Source: Patulibacter defluvii (GTDB lineage: Bacteria > Actinomycetota > Thermoleophilia > Solirubrobacterales > Solirubrobacteraceae). From it: 64,000 nt of DNA. The stretch spans positions 248,001-312,000 of the forward strand of contig NZ_JAWZSQ010000003.1 in the NCBI RefSeq assembly GCF_034096925.1, given 5' to 3'. The notes under the pieces were generated by a model. That model saw nothing but the letters and a program-made list of their open reading frames with translations. It had not been told where the DNA came from and made no database searches. The position numbers were made by a program, and so were the translations under genes. Below are positions 34,362-42,054 of the stretch, piece after piece; position 1 is the stretch's first letter; every line of letters starts with the position of its first letter.

Positions 34362-34453
34362 GGTGCACGAGCTTCGTCGCTGCGAGAGCGTTGGAGAAGC
34401 CGTCTCCGGGTTCCCAGTGGACCGGTGGCTGCACCTTCGGGCCCGAGCCCGAA
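34362..34453 (+). ncRNA. structured 5' leader of the ABC operon, candidate cis-regulatory RNA
   Basis: About 120 bases separate the candidate -10 from the ATG. GGTGCA (34362-34367) can pair with TGCACC (34430-34435), enclosing two perfect or near-perfect hairpins: GGAGA/TCTCC (34393-34407) and GGTTC/GGACC (34409-34423). A further hairpin TTCGGGC-CCGA-GCCCGAA follows at 34436-34453, just before the AGGGGAG ribosome site. It does not match a riboswitch class I recognise, and chance pairing is common in GC-rich DNA. Confidence 0.3.
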
Positions 34454-34483
34454 CCACCATCGGATACACAGGGGAGCGACAGC

Positions 34484-35620
34484 ATGGGCCGAGATCACCA
34501 TCTCTTCGACGTCGGGCCGCACCCGCGGCGGCAATTCCTCCGCCGAGGCTCGGCGCTGGCGGCGCTCGCGGCGATGCCCGGCGTGCTCGCCGCCTGTGGC
34601 TCGGACGACGAGCCAGCGGCCAGCGGGAAGTCGTCGAGCGCTCCCGGGGCCGTCGCCGGGACGATCACGATGGTCAACTACGAGGGCTGGATCGGCAAGA
34701 CCCAGGTCGCCGACTTCAAGAAGCGGTTCCCCGACGCCGACGTCAAGCAGGTCTACGGGATCAACCTCGACTCGCCGACCACGATCCAGCAGATCAAGCA
34801 GGACCCGGGTCAGTGGGACCTGGCGCTGATGGGCACCCTGCCCGGCGGCCAGTTGACCGAGGCCAAGGCGCTCTCGGAGTTCGACCCCGAGCGGGTCCCG
34901 AACCTGAAGCACATGCCGGAGCTGGCCAAGACCTCGTTCCCCTGGGGGATCCCGGTCGACTACGGGCGCACCGCCTACGGCTACCGCTCCGACATCGTCA
35001 GCGAGAAGCCCGAGTCGTGGGCCGACCTCTGGGAGCTGGCGCCGAAGTACTCGAAGAAGATCGTGATGCTGAACGAGGACACCCACGTCTTCGGCGCGGC
35101 CCTCAAGCTGCTCGGGTACAGCGGCACCTCGACCAAGGAGAACGAGCTGAAGGAGGCGCTGGCGCGGCTGAAGGAGATCAAGCCGCACGTGCGCGCGATG
35201 CTCGACACCGACTCCGCCAAGCCGCTGATCGACGGCAGCGCGGCCTTCGCGTTGACCTACGACTACGAGGTCGCCAACGCCCAGAAGTCGCAGAAGAACA
35301 TCGTCTGGGTCGAGCCGAAGGAGGGCACCCGGGCCTACATGGACGGCTGGGCGCCGCTGGTCGGCACCAAGAAGATGGACGCGATCTACGCGTTCATGAA
35401 CCACATGCTCGAGCCGCGGATCTACGCCGACTTCGTGAACACCACCGGGACGGCCTACTTCATGAAGGCGGCCAACCCGTACATCAAGGACGAGATCAAG
35501 AACAACCCGGCCCTCGCCTACAACGAGGAGACCGTCTCGAAGCTCGACATCCCGAAGTGGGGCGACCCCGGCGGGACCAAGCTCCGCGACCGGTACTGGC
35601 AGGAGTTCCTGGCCTCCTAG
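34484..35620 (+). CDS. ABC transporter substrate-binding lipoprotein (PotD/spermidine-putrescine type)
   Basis: 378 residues. The N-terminus holds a twin-arginine signal (RRQFLRRG), a hydrophobic stretch and the lipobox LAAC with Cys38, so it is likely a Tat-exported lipoprotein anchored outside the membrane. The mature protein resembles the polyamine-type periplasmic binding family: GTITMVNYEGWIG, YGRTAYGYRSD, ESWADLWELAPKY, and GWAPLVGTKK. It captures the substrate for the two permeases and ATPase that follow. AGGGGAG before the ATG fixes the start. The ligand could be a polyamine, a betaine or another cationic amine. Confidence 0.88.
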   Translation: MGRDHHLFDVGPHPRRQFLRRGSALAALAAMPGVLAACGSDDEPAASGKSSSAPGAVAGTITMVNYEGWIGKTQVADFKKRFPDADVKQVYGINLDSPTTIQQIKQDPGQWDLALMGTLPGGQLTEAKALSEFDPERVPNLKHMPELAKTSFPWGIPVDYGRTAYGYRSDIVSEKPESWADLWELAPKYSKKIVMLNEDTHVFGAALKLLGYSGTSTKENELKEALARLKEIKPHVRAMLDTDSAKPLIDGSAAFALTYDYEVANAQKSQKNIVWVEPKEGTRAYMDGWAPLVGTKKMDAIYAFMNHMLEPRIYADFVNTTGTAYFMKAANPYIKDEIKNNPALAYNEETVSKLDIPKWGDPGGTKLRDRYWQEFLAS

Positions 35621-35644
35621 GGCCGGCCGGCGCGCGAGTCCGCG

Positions 35645-36538
35645 GTGACCACCCTGACCCGACTGCGGCGCCGGGCCGCCGCCGTGACGCGGTTCCGCCC
35701 GACGGCGCGAACCGCGCTCGCGGCGCCGGGCGTCCTGCTGCTGCTCGGCCTCTTCGCGGGGCCGCTGATCCTGCTGATCCTCTACGCGTTCGGCACCCCC
35801 GACTTCACGAACGTGACCGTGAAGTTCGGCTGGACGCTGGAGAACATCGGGCGGGTCTTCGACGGGCTCTACTTCGACGCGCTGACCCGCTCGCTGCTGG
35901 TCGCGCTGGGGGCGACCGTCGGCTGCTTCCTGCTCGGGCTGCCGGTCGCCTACGGCATCAGCCGGATGAGCGGCCGCACCCAGCTGCTGCTGCTGATCGC
36001 GGTGATGGTGCCGTTCTGGACCAGCTTCGTCGTCCGCACGTACTCGATCGTGAACCTGCTCGGCGATCGCGGGCCGCTCGCCGACCTGCTCACCAAGCTC
36101 GGTCTGGTCGACGGTCAGATCCAGCTGCTGTACACGACGCCGGGAATCCTGATCGGCATGATCTACACCTACCTGCCGCTGATGATCCTGCCGCTGTTCA
36201 TCGCGTTCACGCGGGCGGACGACACGCTGCGGGCGGCGGCCTCGGACCTCGGCTCGACGCCGTCGCGGTTCTTCTTCCGGGTCGCGCTGCCGCTGGCGCG
36301 TCCGGGGATCGTCGCCGGCTGCCTGCTGGTCGCGATCCCGTCGGCCGGCGAGTTCGTGGTCCCGGCGATCCTCGGCGGCGAGAAGTCGCTGATGCTCGGC
36401 AACGTGATCTCGAGCCAGTTCGAGACCGTCGGCGACTACCCGTTCGGTTCCGCCCTCTCGGTCACGCTGATGGTGATCCTGACGGTCTTCCTGGTCACCG
36501 CCCGGTCGCGGGCGATGCGCGGGACGGGGGTGGCGTGA
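35645..36538 (+). CDS. ABC transporter permease (PotB type)
   Basis: 297 residues with about six membrane segments. The first (VLLLLGLFAGPLILLILYAF) is followed by an outside loop and the MetI-like core. The conserved EAA loop that docks the ATPase is AASDLGSTPSRFFFRVALPLARPGIVAG. The PotB-type PSAGEFVVPAILGG segment is present. It starts with GTG 24 bases after the binding protein and its stop overlaps the second permease by one base. Confidence 0.9.
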   Translation: MTTLTRLRRRAAAVTRFRPTARTALAAPGVLLLLGLFAGPLILLILYAFGTPDFTNVTVKFGWTLENIGRVFDGLYFDALTRSLLVALGATVGCFLLGLPVAYGISRMSGRTQLLLLIAVMVPFWTSFVVRTYSIVNLLGDRGPLADLLTKLGLVDGQIQLLYTTPGILIGMIYTYLPLMILPLFIAFTRADDTLRAAASDLGSTPSRFFFRVALPLARPGIVAGCLLVAIPSAGEFVVPAILGGEKSLMLGNVISSQFETVGDYPFGSALSVTLMVILTVFLVTARSRAMRGTGVA

Positions 36539-37371
36539 TGCGGCTCCGTCGCCCCCGCTTCACCACCTGCGTGCTGACGGTCGTGCTGCTGTGCCTGTAC
36601 GCGCCGATCGTGCTGGTGATCGTCAACTCGTTCAACGCCGACGAGGCGCTCGTCCGCTGGGGCGGGTTCACCACCAAGTGGTACTCGGAGGTGTTCGAGA
36701 ACGACCGGGTCTGGGAGGACGCCTGGACCAGCGTGAAGGTGGCCGTCGTCGCGACGGCGATCGCGCTGGTGGTGGCGCTGTCGACCGTGCTGTGGATGCG
36801 GGGCGCGTCTCCGCGCGGGCGCAAGGTCATGGACGGCGCCACCTACGTGCGCCTGATCCTGCCGGAGGTCGTGATGGCCTTCGCGCTGTTCATCGTGCTC
36901 CGCGCGCTCAACGTCCGGCTCGGCTTCTGGCCGGTGGTGGCCGGGCACGTGGTGGTCTACTCGGCCTACGCCACCCTGGTGCTGCAGGCGCGGCTGGGCA
37001 GCCTCGACCGGACCCGCGAGGAGGCCGCGGCCGACCTCGGCGCCCCGCCGCGGCGCGTCTTCCGGCGCGTGACCCTGGTGCAGCTGATGCCGGGGATCGC
37101 CGTCGCCGGGCTGCTCACGTTCACCTTCTCCTTCGACAACGTGGTGATGTCGCGGTTCCTCGGCGGGTCGCAGACCGAGACGCTGCCGGTGCTGATCATC
37201 AGCCTGATCCGCCGCTCCGTCAGCCCCGAGGTCAACGCGCTGGGGGTGCTGATCATGCTCGTCATGCTGCTCACCGTCCTGGTGGCCGCGGTGATCACCT
37301 ACTTCCGCCCGAGCTCCGGCAACGACCGGCTGCTGGTGGATCCGACCAACAAGGACCAGTCGCTTCGATGA
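36538..37371 (+). CDS. ABC transporter permease (PotC type)
   Basis: 277 residues, about six membrane segments beginning with LTVVLLCLYAPIVLVIVNSFN. The EAA loop reads AAADLGAPPRRVFRRVTLVQLMPGIAVAG. The late FTFSFDNVVMSRFLGG segment is typical of PotC. It forms the membrane heterodimer with the preceding permease. Its stop overlaps the ATPase start as ATGA, so the subunits are translated in a coupled way. Confidence 0.9.
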   Translation: MRLRRPRFTTCVLTVVLLCLYAPIVLVIVNSFNADEALVRWGGFTTKWYSEVFENDRVWEDAWTSVKVAVVATAIALVVALSTVLWMRGASPRGRKVMDGATYVRLILPEVVMAFALFIVLRALNVRLGFWPVVAGHVVVYSAYATLVLQARLGSLDRTREEAAADLGAPPRRVFRRVTLVQLMPGIAVAGLLTFTFSFDNVVMSRFLGGSQTETLPVLIISLIRRSVSPEVNALGVLIMLVMLLTVLVAAVITYFRPSSGNDRLLVDPTNKDQSLR

Positions 37372-38504
37372 CCGTCAAGAGCACGTCGCAGACCGTTCCC
37401 GTCGATCGCCGCGGCTCGGGCACGCCGTCGTTGCGGCTGCAGGCGCTGCAGCGCCGCTACGAGGACTTCGTCGCCGTCGACGCGATCGACCTGGAGATCG
37501 CCGAGGGCGAGTTCTTCTCGCTGCTCGGGCCGTCCGGCTGCGGCAAGACGACGACCCTGCGGATGATCGCCGGGCTCGAGGAGCCCAGCTCGGGCGCGAT
37601 CGAGCTCGAGGGCGAGCCGATCACGAAGATCCCGGCCCACCGCCGGCAGGTCAACACGGTCTTCCAGAACTACGCGCTGTTCCCGCACCTGAGCGTCTTC
37701 GACAACGTCGCGTTCGGGCTCCGCGAGCGGCGGCTGCCGAAGGCCGAGATCCGCCAGCGGGTCGGCGAGATGCTGGAGTTCGTCGACCTCGGGCACCGCG
37801 GCGACGCGAAGCCCGACGCCCTCAGCGGCGGTCAGCAGCAGCGCGTGGCGCTGGCCCGCGCGCTGGTGCTGCGGCCGCGGCTGCTGCTGCTCGACGAGCC
37901 GCTGGGCGCGCTCGACCTGAAGCTCCGCAAACGGATGCAGCTGTTGCTGAAGGAGATCCAGAACGAGGTCGGCATCACCTTCGTCTACGTCACGCACGAC
38001 CAGGAGGAGGCGTTCTTCATGTCGGACCGCGTGGCCGTGATGCGCAACGGGCGGATCGAGCAGGTCGCCAGCCCGTCCGAGGTCTACGTGCGCCCGACGA
38101 CGGCCTTCGTCGCCGACTTCGTCGGCACCTCGAACCAGATCGAGGGGCGGGTCGCCGCGGTCGACGGCGACGGCCGTTACGACGTCGACCTGCTCGGCCA
38201 CGTCTGTCGCGGGGTGCCGGGGGTGCCGGGCCTGGCGGCGGGCGACGAGGTCGTCACGATCGTGCGGCCGGAGGTGCTGTCGTTCGTCGACGAGCCGGAT
38301 CCGCGGGCGCTGCGGGGACGGATCGTCGACGTCGCCTTCCTCGGTCCCCAGACCTTCGTCGAGGTGGCGCGCGAGGACGGCGGCGGCGCGGTGACGGTCG
38401 CGCTGCCGAGCCGGCACCTGCGCGACGGGCGCACGATGCACGTCGGTGACGAGGGCTACCTCGCCTGGCCGATCGAGCACGCCTGGGTCGTCCCGCGGCC
38501 CTGA
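37368..38504 (+). CDS. ABC transporter ATP-binding protein (PotA type)
   Basis: 378 residues. Walker A GPSGCGKTT, Q-loop FQNYALFPH, signature LSGGQQQR, Walker B LLLLDEP, and the switch His in VTHDQEEA are all intact. The C-terminal ~110 residues form the TOBE-type regulatory domain found in polyamine and sugar importers (ADFVGTSNQIEGRV onwards). It is the last gene of the operon, closed by a strong hairpin. It powers uptake for the two permeases upstream. Confidence 0.95.
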   Translation: MTVKSTSQTVPVDRRGSGTPSLRLQALQRRYEDFVAVDAIDLEIAEGEFFSLLGPSGCGKTTTLRMIAGLEEPSSGAIELEGEPITKIPAHRRQVNTVFQNYALFPHLSVFDNVAFGLRERRLPKAEIRQRVGEMLEFVDLGHRGDAKPDALSGGQQQRVALARALVLRPRLLLLDEPLGALDLKLRKRMQLLLKEIQNEVGITFVYVTHDQEEAFFMSDRVAVMRNGRIEQVASPSEVYVRPTTAFVADFVGTSNQIEGRVAAVDGDGRYDVDLLGHVCRGVPGVPGLAAGDEVVTIVRPEVLSFVDEPDPRALRGRIVDVAFLGPQTFVEVAREDGGGAVTVALPSRHLRDGRTMHVGDEGYLAWPIEHAWVVPRP

Positions 38505-38510
38505 CGCGGG

Positions 38511-38539
38511 GCGTCTCCCCGGCGCCACCGGGGAGACGC
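38511..38539. terminator. strong bidirectional terminator hairpin
   Basis: GCGTCTCCCCGG (38511-38522) pairs perfectly with CCGGGGAGACGC (38528-38539) around a 5-base loop. It lies between the convergent ABC operon and DAO gene. Confidence 0.7.
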
Positions 38540-38550
38540 GCCGGCGGCGC

Positions 38551-39843
38551 TCAGCTCCAGGGGTAGGGGCTGTTGGAGACCGGGTGCAGGTCGCCGCTCT
38601 CGAAGCGCGCGAAGCGGAAGGGGTGGAGCAGGCTGCTGTGCTCGCCCTGCAGCACGCGGGCGACCTCGCGGCCGACGGCGATCATCTTGAAGCCGTGGTT
38701 GGAGTCGGCGATCACGTAGGCGTTCGGCCGCATCAGGTCGAAGACGGGGAAGTTGTCGGGCGTGAACGCCCCCATCCCGCCGCAGCGGACCTGGCGGTAG
38801 CGGGCGCGGCCGCCCTCGAACCGGCCCAGGCAGTGCGACAGCGCGGCGGCCCACATCTCGGGGAAGCCGTCGTCGACGGTGCCGGTGGGGTAGGGGTCGA
38901 CGGGCGGGTGGTCGGGCAGCGGCAGCGGCTGCGCGCCGCCCTGGATCGAGGAGTGGTCGGGCTTGACGTAGATGCCCCATTGCTCGTCGGTGATCAGGCG
39001 GCCGTCGTCGGCGTGCAGCGGGCTGGTGCTGTCGACGTGGAGGACCGGCGACGGTGCCCCGGCGTTGGTGGTGAAGAGCGCGGGCGGCAGCTCCAGCTCG
39101 CCCTCCTGCAGGTACCAGTGCTTCCACATCGGCACGTCGGCGGTGACGGTCCCGTCGGGCGAGCGGACGTCGATCGCGGCGGGCAGCTCGAGCATCGCCC
39201 AGAGCTGCTGGGCCCACGGCCCGGGCGCGACCACCACCTGCTCGACCGCGACCGCGCCGGCGTCGGTGCGGACCTCGGTGACGGCGCCGCTGTCGTCGAA
39301 GGCGAACCCCTCGACGGTCACGCCGGTGACGATCCGCGCGCCGGCGGCCCGGGCCTTGGCGGCGATGCCCTCGATCGCGGGCCGGTTGAGGGCGAAGCCG
39401 CCGGCGGTCTCGTGCAGGCAGACGCTCAGGTCGGGGGCGCGCCAGTCGGCGTAGATGCCGCGCATGTGGTCGCGGACCTCGCGCTTGCCGAGGATCAGCT
39501 GCGACGGGTAGCCGATCCGCTCCTGGCGCTCGAAGACGGCGGTCAGGTCGGATTCCTGGTTCTCGGGGCCGAGCGCCAGGTAACCGGAGCCCTGGTAGTG
39601 GAAGGCCTCGGGATCGGACTCCCAGATCTCCACGCAGGCGGCCATCAGCTCGGACATCGCCGGCTGGAAGTAGTTGTTCCGGACCACGCCGCAGGCGATC
39701 CCGGACGCCCCGGCGGCGACGCCGGTCTTGTCCACGACCGTGACGTCGACGCCGTCGCGCGCGAGTTGCCAGGCGGTGGACAGACCGTGAACGCCGGCGC
39801 CGACGACGAGCACGGTGGTGGACATGGGCAGGGCGGTGGACAT
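38551..39843 (-). CDS. FAD-dependent oxidoreductase, DAO family
   Basis: 430 residues from ATG 39843, which has GGAG eight bases upstream; an ATG at 39825 lacks a ribosome site. The FAD motif is VLVVGAGVHGLSTAWQLA; GIACGVVRNNYFQPAM and the C-terminal GGMGAFTPDNFPVFD and DSNHGFKMIAVGREVARV segments are typical of the DAO/SoxB-like amine oxidase group. It probably oxidises the C-N bond of an amine or N-methyl amino acid. Transcribed divergently from a cupin gene across the best copy of the IclR-type palindrome. Confidence 0.88.
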   Translation of the reverse strand: MSTALPMSTTVLVVGAGVHGLSTAWQLARDGVDVTVVDKTGVAAGASGIACGVVRNNYFQPAMSELMAACVEIWESDPEAFHYQGSGYLALGPENQESDLTAVFERQERIGYPSQLILGKREVRDHMRGIYADWRAPDLSVCLHETAGGFALNRPAIEGIAAKARAAGARIVTGVTVEGFAFDDSGAVTEVRTDAGAVAVEQVVVAPGPWAQQLWAMLELPAAIDVRSPDGTVTADVPMWKHWYLQEGELELPPALFTTNAGAPSPVLHVDSTSPLHADDGRLITDEQWGIYVKPDHSSIQGGAQPLPLPDHPPVDPYPTGTVDDGFPEMWAAALSHCLGRFEGGRARYRQVRCGGMGAFTPDNFPVFDLMRPNAYVIADSNHGFKMIAVGREVARVLQGEHSSLLHPFRFARFESGDLHPVSNSPYPWS

Positions 39844-39880
39844 CGGGCTCCATCGAGAGTCGGAAGCGAGCCCGAACAGT

Positions 39881-39900
39881 ATGCCAACTGCTGTTGGCAA
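39881..39900. promoter_or_regulatory. best IclR-type operator, DAO/cupin gap
   Basis: ATGCCAA-CTGCT-GTTGGCAA (39881-39900) contains the perfect inverted repeat TGCCAA/TTGGCA and is the clearest copy. A -10 TATCGT for the cupin gene is at 39926-39931. Confidence 0.65.
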
Positions 39901-39979
39901 TCTGGCGAATTTGCCGAAGGTCGGCTATCGTGCGGGCGCGCCATCGCTCGGCGCGGCAACCACCACCGGAGTCGGACGC

Positions 39980-40378
39980 ATGACCTTCCCGAAGATCCTC
40001 AACGACCTCCGAGCCGGACGTCAGCCGTCGACGGCGTCGTGGTTCGAGGGCACGGTCCACGAGCTTGAGATCCACGACCCCGGCGACGCGCCCGCGAGCA
40101 TGATCTGGGCGATCTGGTTCGAGCCGGGATCGCGGGCCAAGCCCCACGTCCACCACTTCGACCAGACGCTGCACGTGATCGAGGGCGAGGGCATCCTGGC
40201 CACCGCCGACGAGCGCCGGCCGCTGCGGGTCGGCGACTGGGTGACGATCCCGGCCGGGGTCTGGCACTGGCACGGCGCCACCCCCACCAGCGGGGTCTGC
40301 CACGTCACGATCCAGCAGCGGGGGACGTCCGACTGGGACGTCGAGCGCAAGGACTTCGACGAGGGCTACGGCGCCTGA
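39980..40378 (+). CDS. cupin-domain protein
   Basis: 132 residues, one small beta barrel. Cupin motif 1 is GSRAKPHVHHFDQTLHVIEGEG, with two or three histidines and a Glu as likely metal ligands; motif 2 is PAGVWHWHGATPTS with another His. Small cupins of this kind can act as dioxygenases, isomerases or ligand sensors. It lies opposite the DAO flavoprotein and is probably induced with it. A GGAG site lies nine bases before the ATG. Confidence 0.85.
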   Translation: MTFPKILNDLRAGRQPSTASWFEGTVHELEIHDPGDAPASMIWAIWFEPGSRAKPHVHHFDQTLHVIEGEGILATADERRPLRVGDWVTIPAGVWHWHGATPTSGVCHVTIQQRGTSDWDVERKDFDEGYGA

Positions 40379-40452
40379 TCGCCGGCCCGTCGCCGACGAC
40401 GAGCGGCCGCCCCGCCGCTCGCCGTACATACTAGTTGTTACAGTGCGCCGCC

Positions 40453-41019
40453 ATGGACTCGCGAGCGCAGCTGACGGGCGCGATGGCGGAGCTGCTCTGG
40501 GAGCGTGGGTACGCCGCCACGAGCCCGCGCGACGTGATGGCGCGGGCCGGCGTCGGCCAGGGCAGCATGTACCACCACTTCTCGGGCAAGCACGAGCTGG
40601 CGGTCGAGGCGCTCTCGTCGGTCGCCGCCGACCTGGCCGGCGCCTCGGCGATGCTGGAGGGGGAGGGGTCGCCGCTGGAGCGGATCCAGCGCTACCTCTC
40701 GCTGCCGCGACCGGGCACCCGCGGCTGCCGCGTGGGTCGGATGACCCAGGATCCGCAGGTGGTCGCCGATCCGGAGCTGCTGGCGGTCGTCGCGGACGCC
40801 TTCGACGTCATCCTCGACCGCTGGGAGCGGACAATCGCGGCGGCGGTCGCCGCGGGCGAGCTGCCGGACCGGATCGTCCCGGCCGAGCTCGCCCGGACGC
40901 TGGCCGCGGTGCTCCAGGGCGGCTACGTCCTGGCCCGCGCCAAGGGCGAGCAGGGCCCGATGGACGCCGCGGTCCGCGGGGCCCTGGGCCTGCTCGACGC
41001 CGCCCGCGACTCCAGCTGA
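40453..41019 (+). CDS. TetR-family transcriptional regulator
   Basis: 188 residues. The helix-turn-helix is SPRDVMARAGVGQGSMYHHFSGKHELAVEAL in the first third, followed by an all-helical ligand domain. The ATG at 40453 is chosen because the upstream TTG at 40435 lies in the AT-rich promoter (CATACT and TAGTTGTTACA at 40427-40441). It is followed 28 bases later by a GAPDH-like gene in the same direction, which suggests the pair is one transcript and that the regulator controls it. Confidence 0.88.
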   Translation: MDSRAQLTGAMAELLWERGYAATSPRDVMARAGVGQGSMYHHFSGKHELAVEALSSVAADLAGASAMLEGEGSPLERIQRYLSLPRPGTRGCRVGRMTQDPQVVADPELLAVVADAFDVILDRWERTIAAAVAAGELPDRIVPAELARTLAAVLQGGYVLARAKGEQGPMDAAVRGALGLLDAARDSS

Positions 41020-41047
41020 TCGACCACCCCGAGGAAGAAGGCTCCCC

Positions 41048-42043
41048 ATGACCGTCCGGATCGGCATCAACGGCTTCGGCCGGATCGGCCGCGGCGTCCT
41101 GCGCGCGGTCCTGCGCGGCGCGGCCGACGTCGAGGTGGTCGCGATCAACGACCTGGCCGACGCCACGACGCTCGCCACGCTGCTGGAGTGGGACTCGCTG
41201 GCAGGCCACCTGGAGGGCGTGCGGGTCGACGGCGACGCGATCGTCGTCGGCGGGGCGCGGATCACCGTCACCGCCGAGCGCGAGCCGGCCCGGATCCCCT
41301 GGCGCGACGTCGACGTCGACGTCGTGATCGAGGCGACCGGCCGCTTCGCCGATTCGCGCCGCGCCCGCGAGCACCTGGCGGCGGGGGCCCGCAAGGTCGT
41401 CATCTCCGCCCCGGCCGACGACGCCGTTCCCGCGCTCGTCCTGGGGGTCAACGACGACGCCGTCGACCTGACGGGGGACGTGTTCTCCAACGGCTCTTGC
41501 ACCACCAACTGCCTCGCGCCGATGGCGAAGGTGCTGCACGAGGCGTTCGGCGTCGAGTCCGGCCTGATGACGACGATCCACGCCTACACCAGCGATCAGC
41601 GCCTGCACGACGCCCCGCACGGCGACCTCCGCCGGGCCCGCGCCGCCGCGCTGTCGACGATCCCGACCTCCTCCGGCGCGGCCCGCACGATCGGACGGAT
41701 CATCCCGGAGCTCGACGGGAAGCTGACGGCGGTCTCGCTGCGCGTGCCGGTGCCGGTCGGATCGATCACCGACCTGACCGCCAAGCTCACGCGGCCGGCG
41801 ACCGTCGAGCAGGTCAACGCCGCCTTTCGCGCGGCCGCCGCGACCCCGGCGCTGTCGCGCTACCTGGCCTACTCCGAGGCGCCGCTCGTCTCCGCGGACA
41901 TCGTCGGCAACGCCCACTCCGCCGTCTTCGACGCGCCGCTGACCCAGGTCGTCGGCGATCAGGTGAAGGTCTTCGCCTGGTACGACAACGAGTGGGGCTT
42001 CTCGAACCGGCTCGTCGAGCTGTCGCGGCGCGTCGGGGCGTAG
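41048..42043 (+). CDS. gap: glyceraldehyde-3-phosphate dehydrogenase-type enzyme
   Basis: 331 residues. The NAD-binding start is IGINGFGRIGRGVLRA with Asp in INDLAD, favouring NAD. The active-site Cys lies in SNGSCTTNCLAP, where the usual Ala is Gly, and the His in MTTIHAYTSDQ. STIPTSSGAARTIGRIIPEL and WYDNEWGFSNRL complete the family pattern. No other glycolysis genes (pgk, tpi) are adjacent, and it follows a TetR gene, so it is probably a second, inducible copy or one tuned to another phosphorylated aldehyde. Confidence 0.92.
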   Translation: MTVRIGINGFGRIGRGVLRAVLRGAADVEVVAINDLADATTLATLLEWDSLAGHLEGVRVDGDAIVVGGARITVTAEREPARIPWRDVDVDVVIEATGRFADSRRAREHLAAGARKVVISAPADDAVPALVLGVNDDAVDLTGDVFSNGSCTTNCLAPMAKVLHEAFGVESGLMTTIHAYTSDQRLHDAPHGDLRRARAAALSTIPTSSGAARTIGRIIPELDGKLTAVSLRVPVPVGSITDLTAKLTRPATVEQVNAAFRAAAATPALSRYLAYSEAPLVSADIVGNAHSAVFDAPLTQVVGDQVKVFAWYDNEWGFSNRLVELSRRVGA

Positions 42044-42054
42044 GGCGGTGGCGC

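Noticed and set aside
34391..34483. A longer N-terminus for the substrate-binding protein
   Set aside because: The extra 31 residues would precede the twin-arginine signal and skip the AGGGGAG ribosome site placed before the ATG at 34484.
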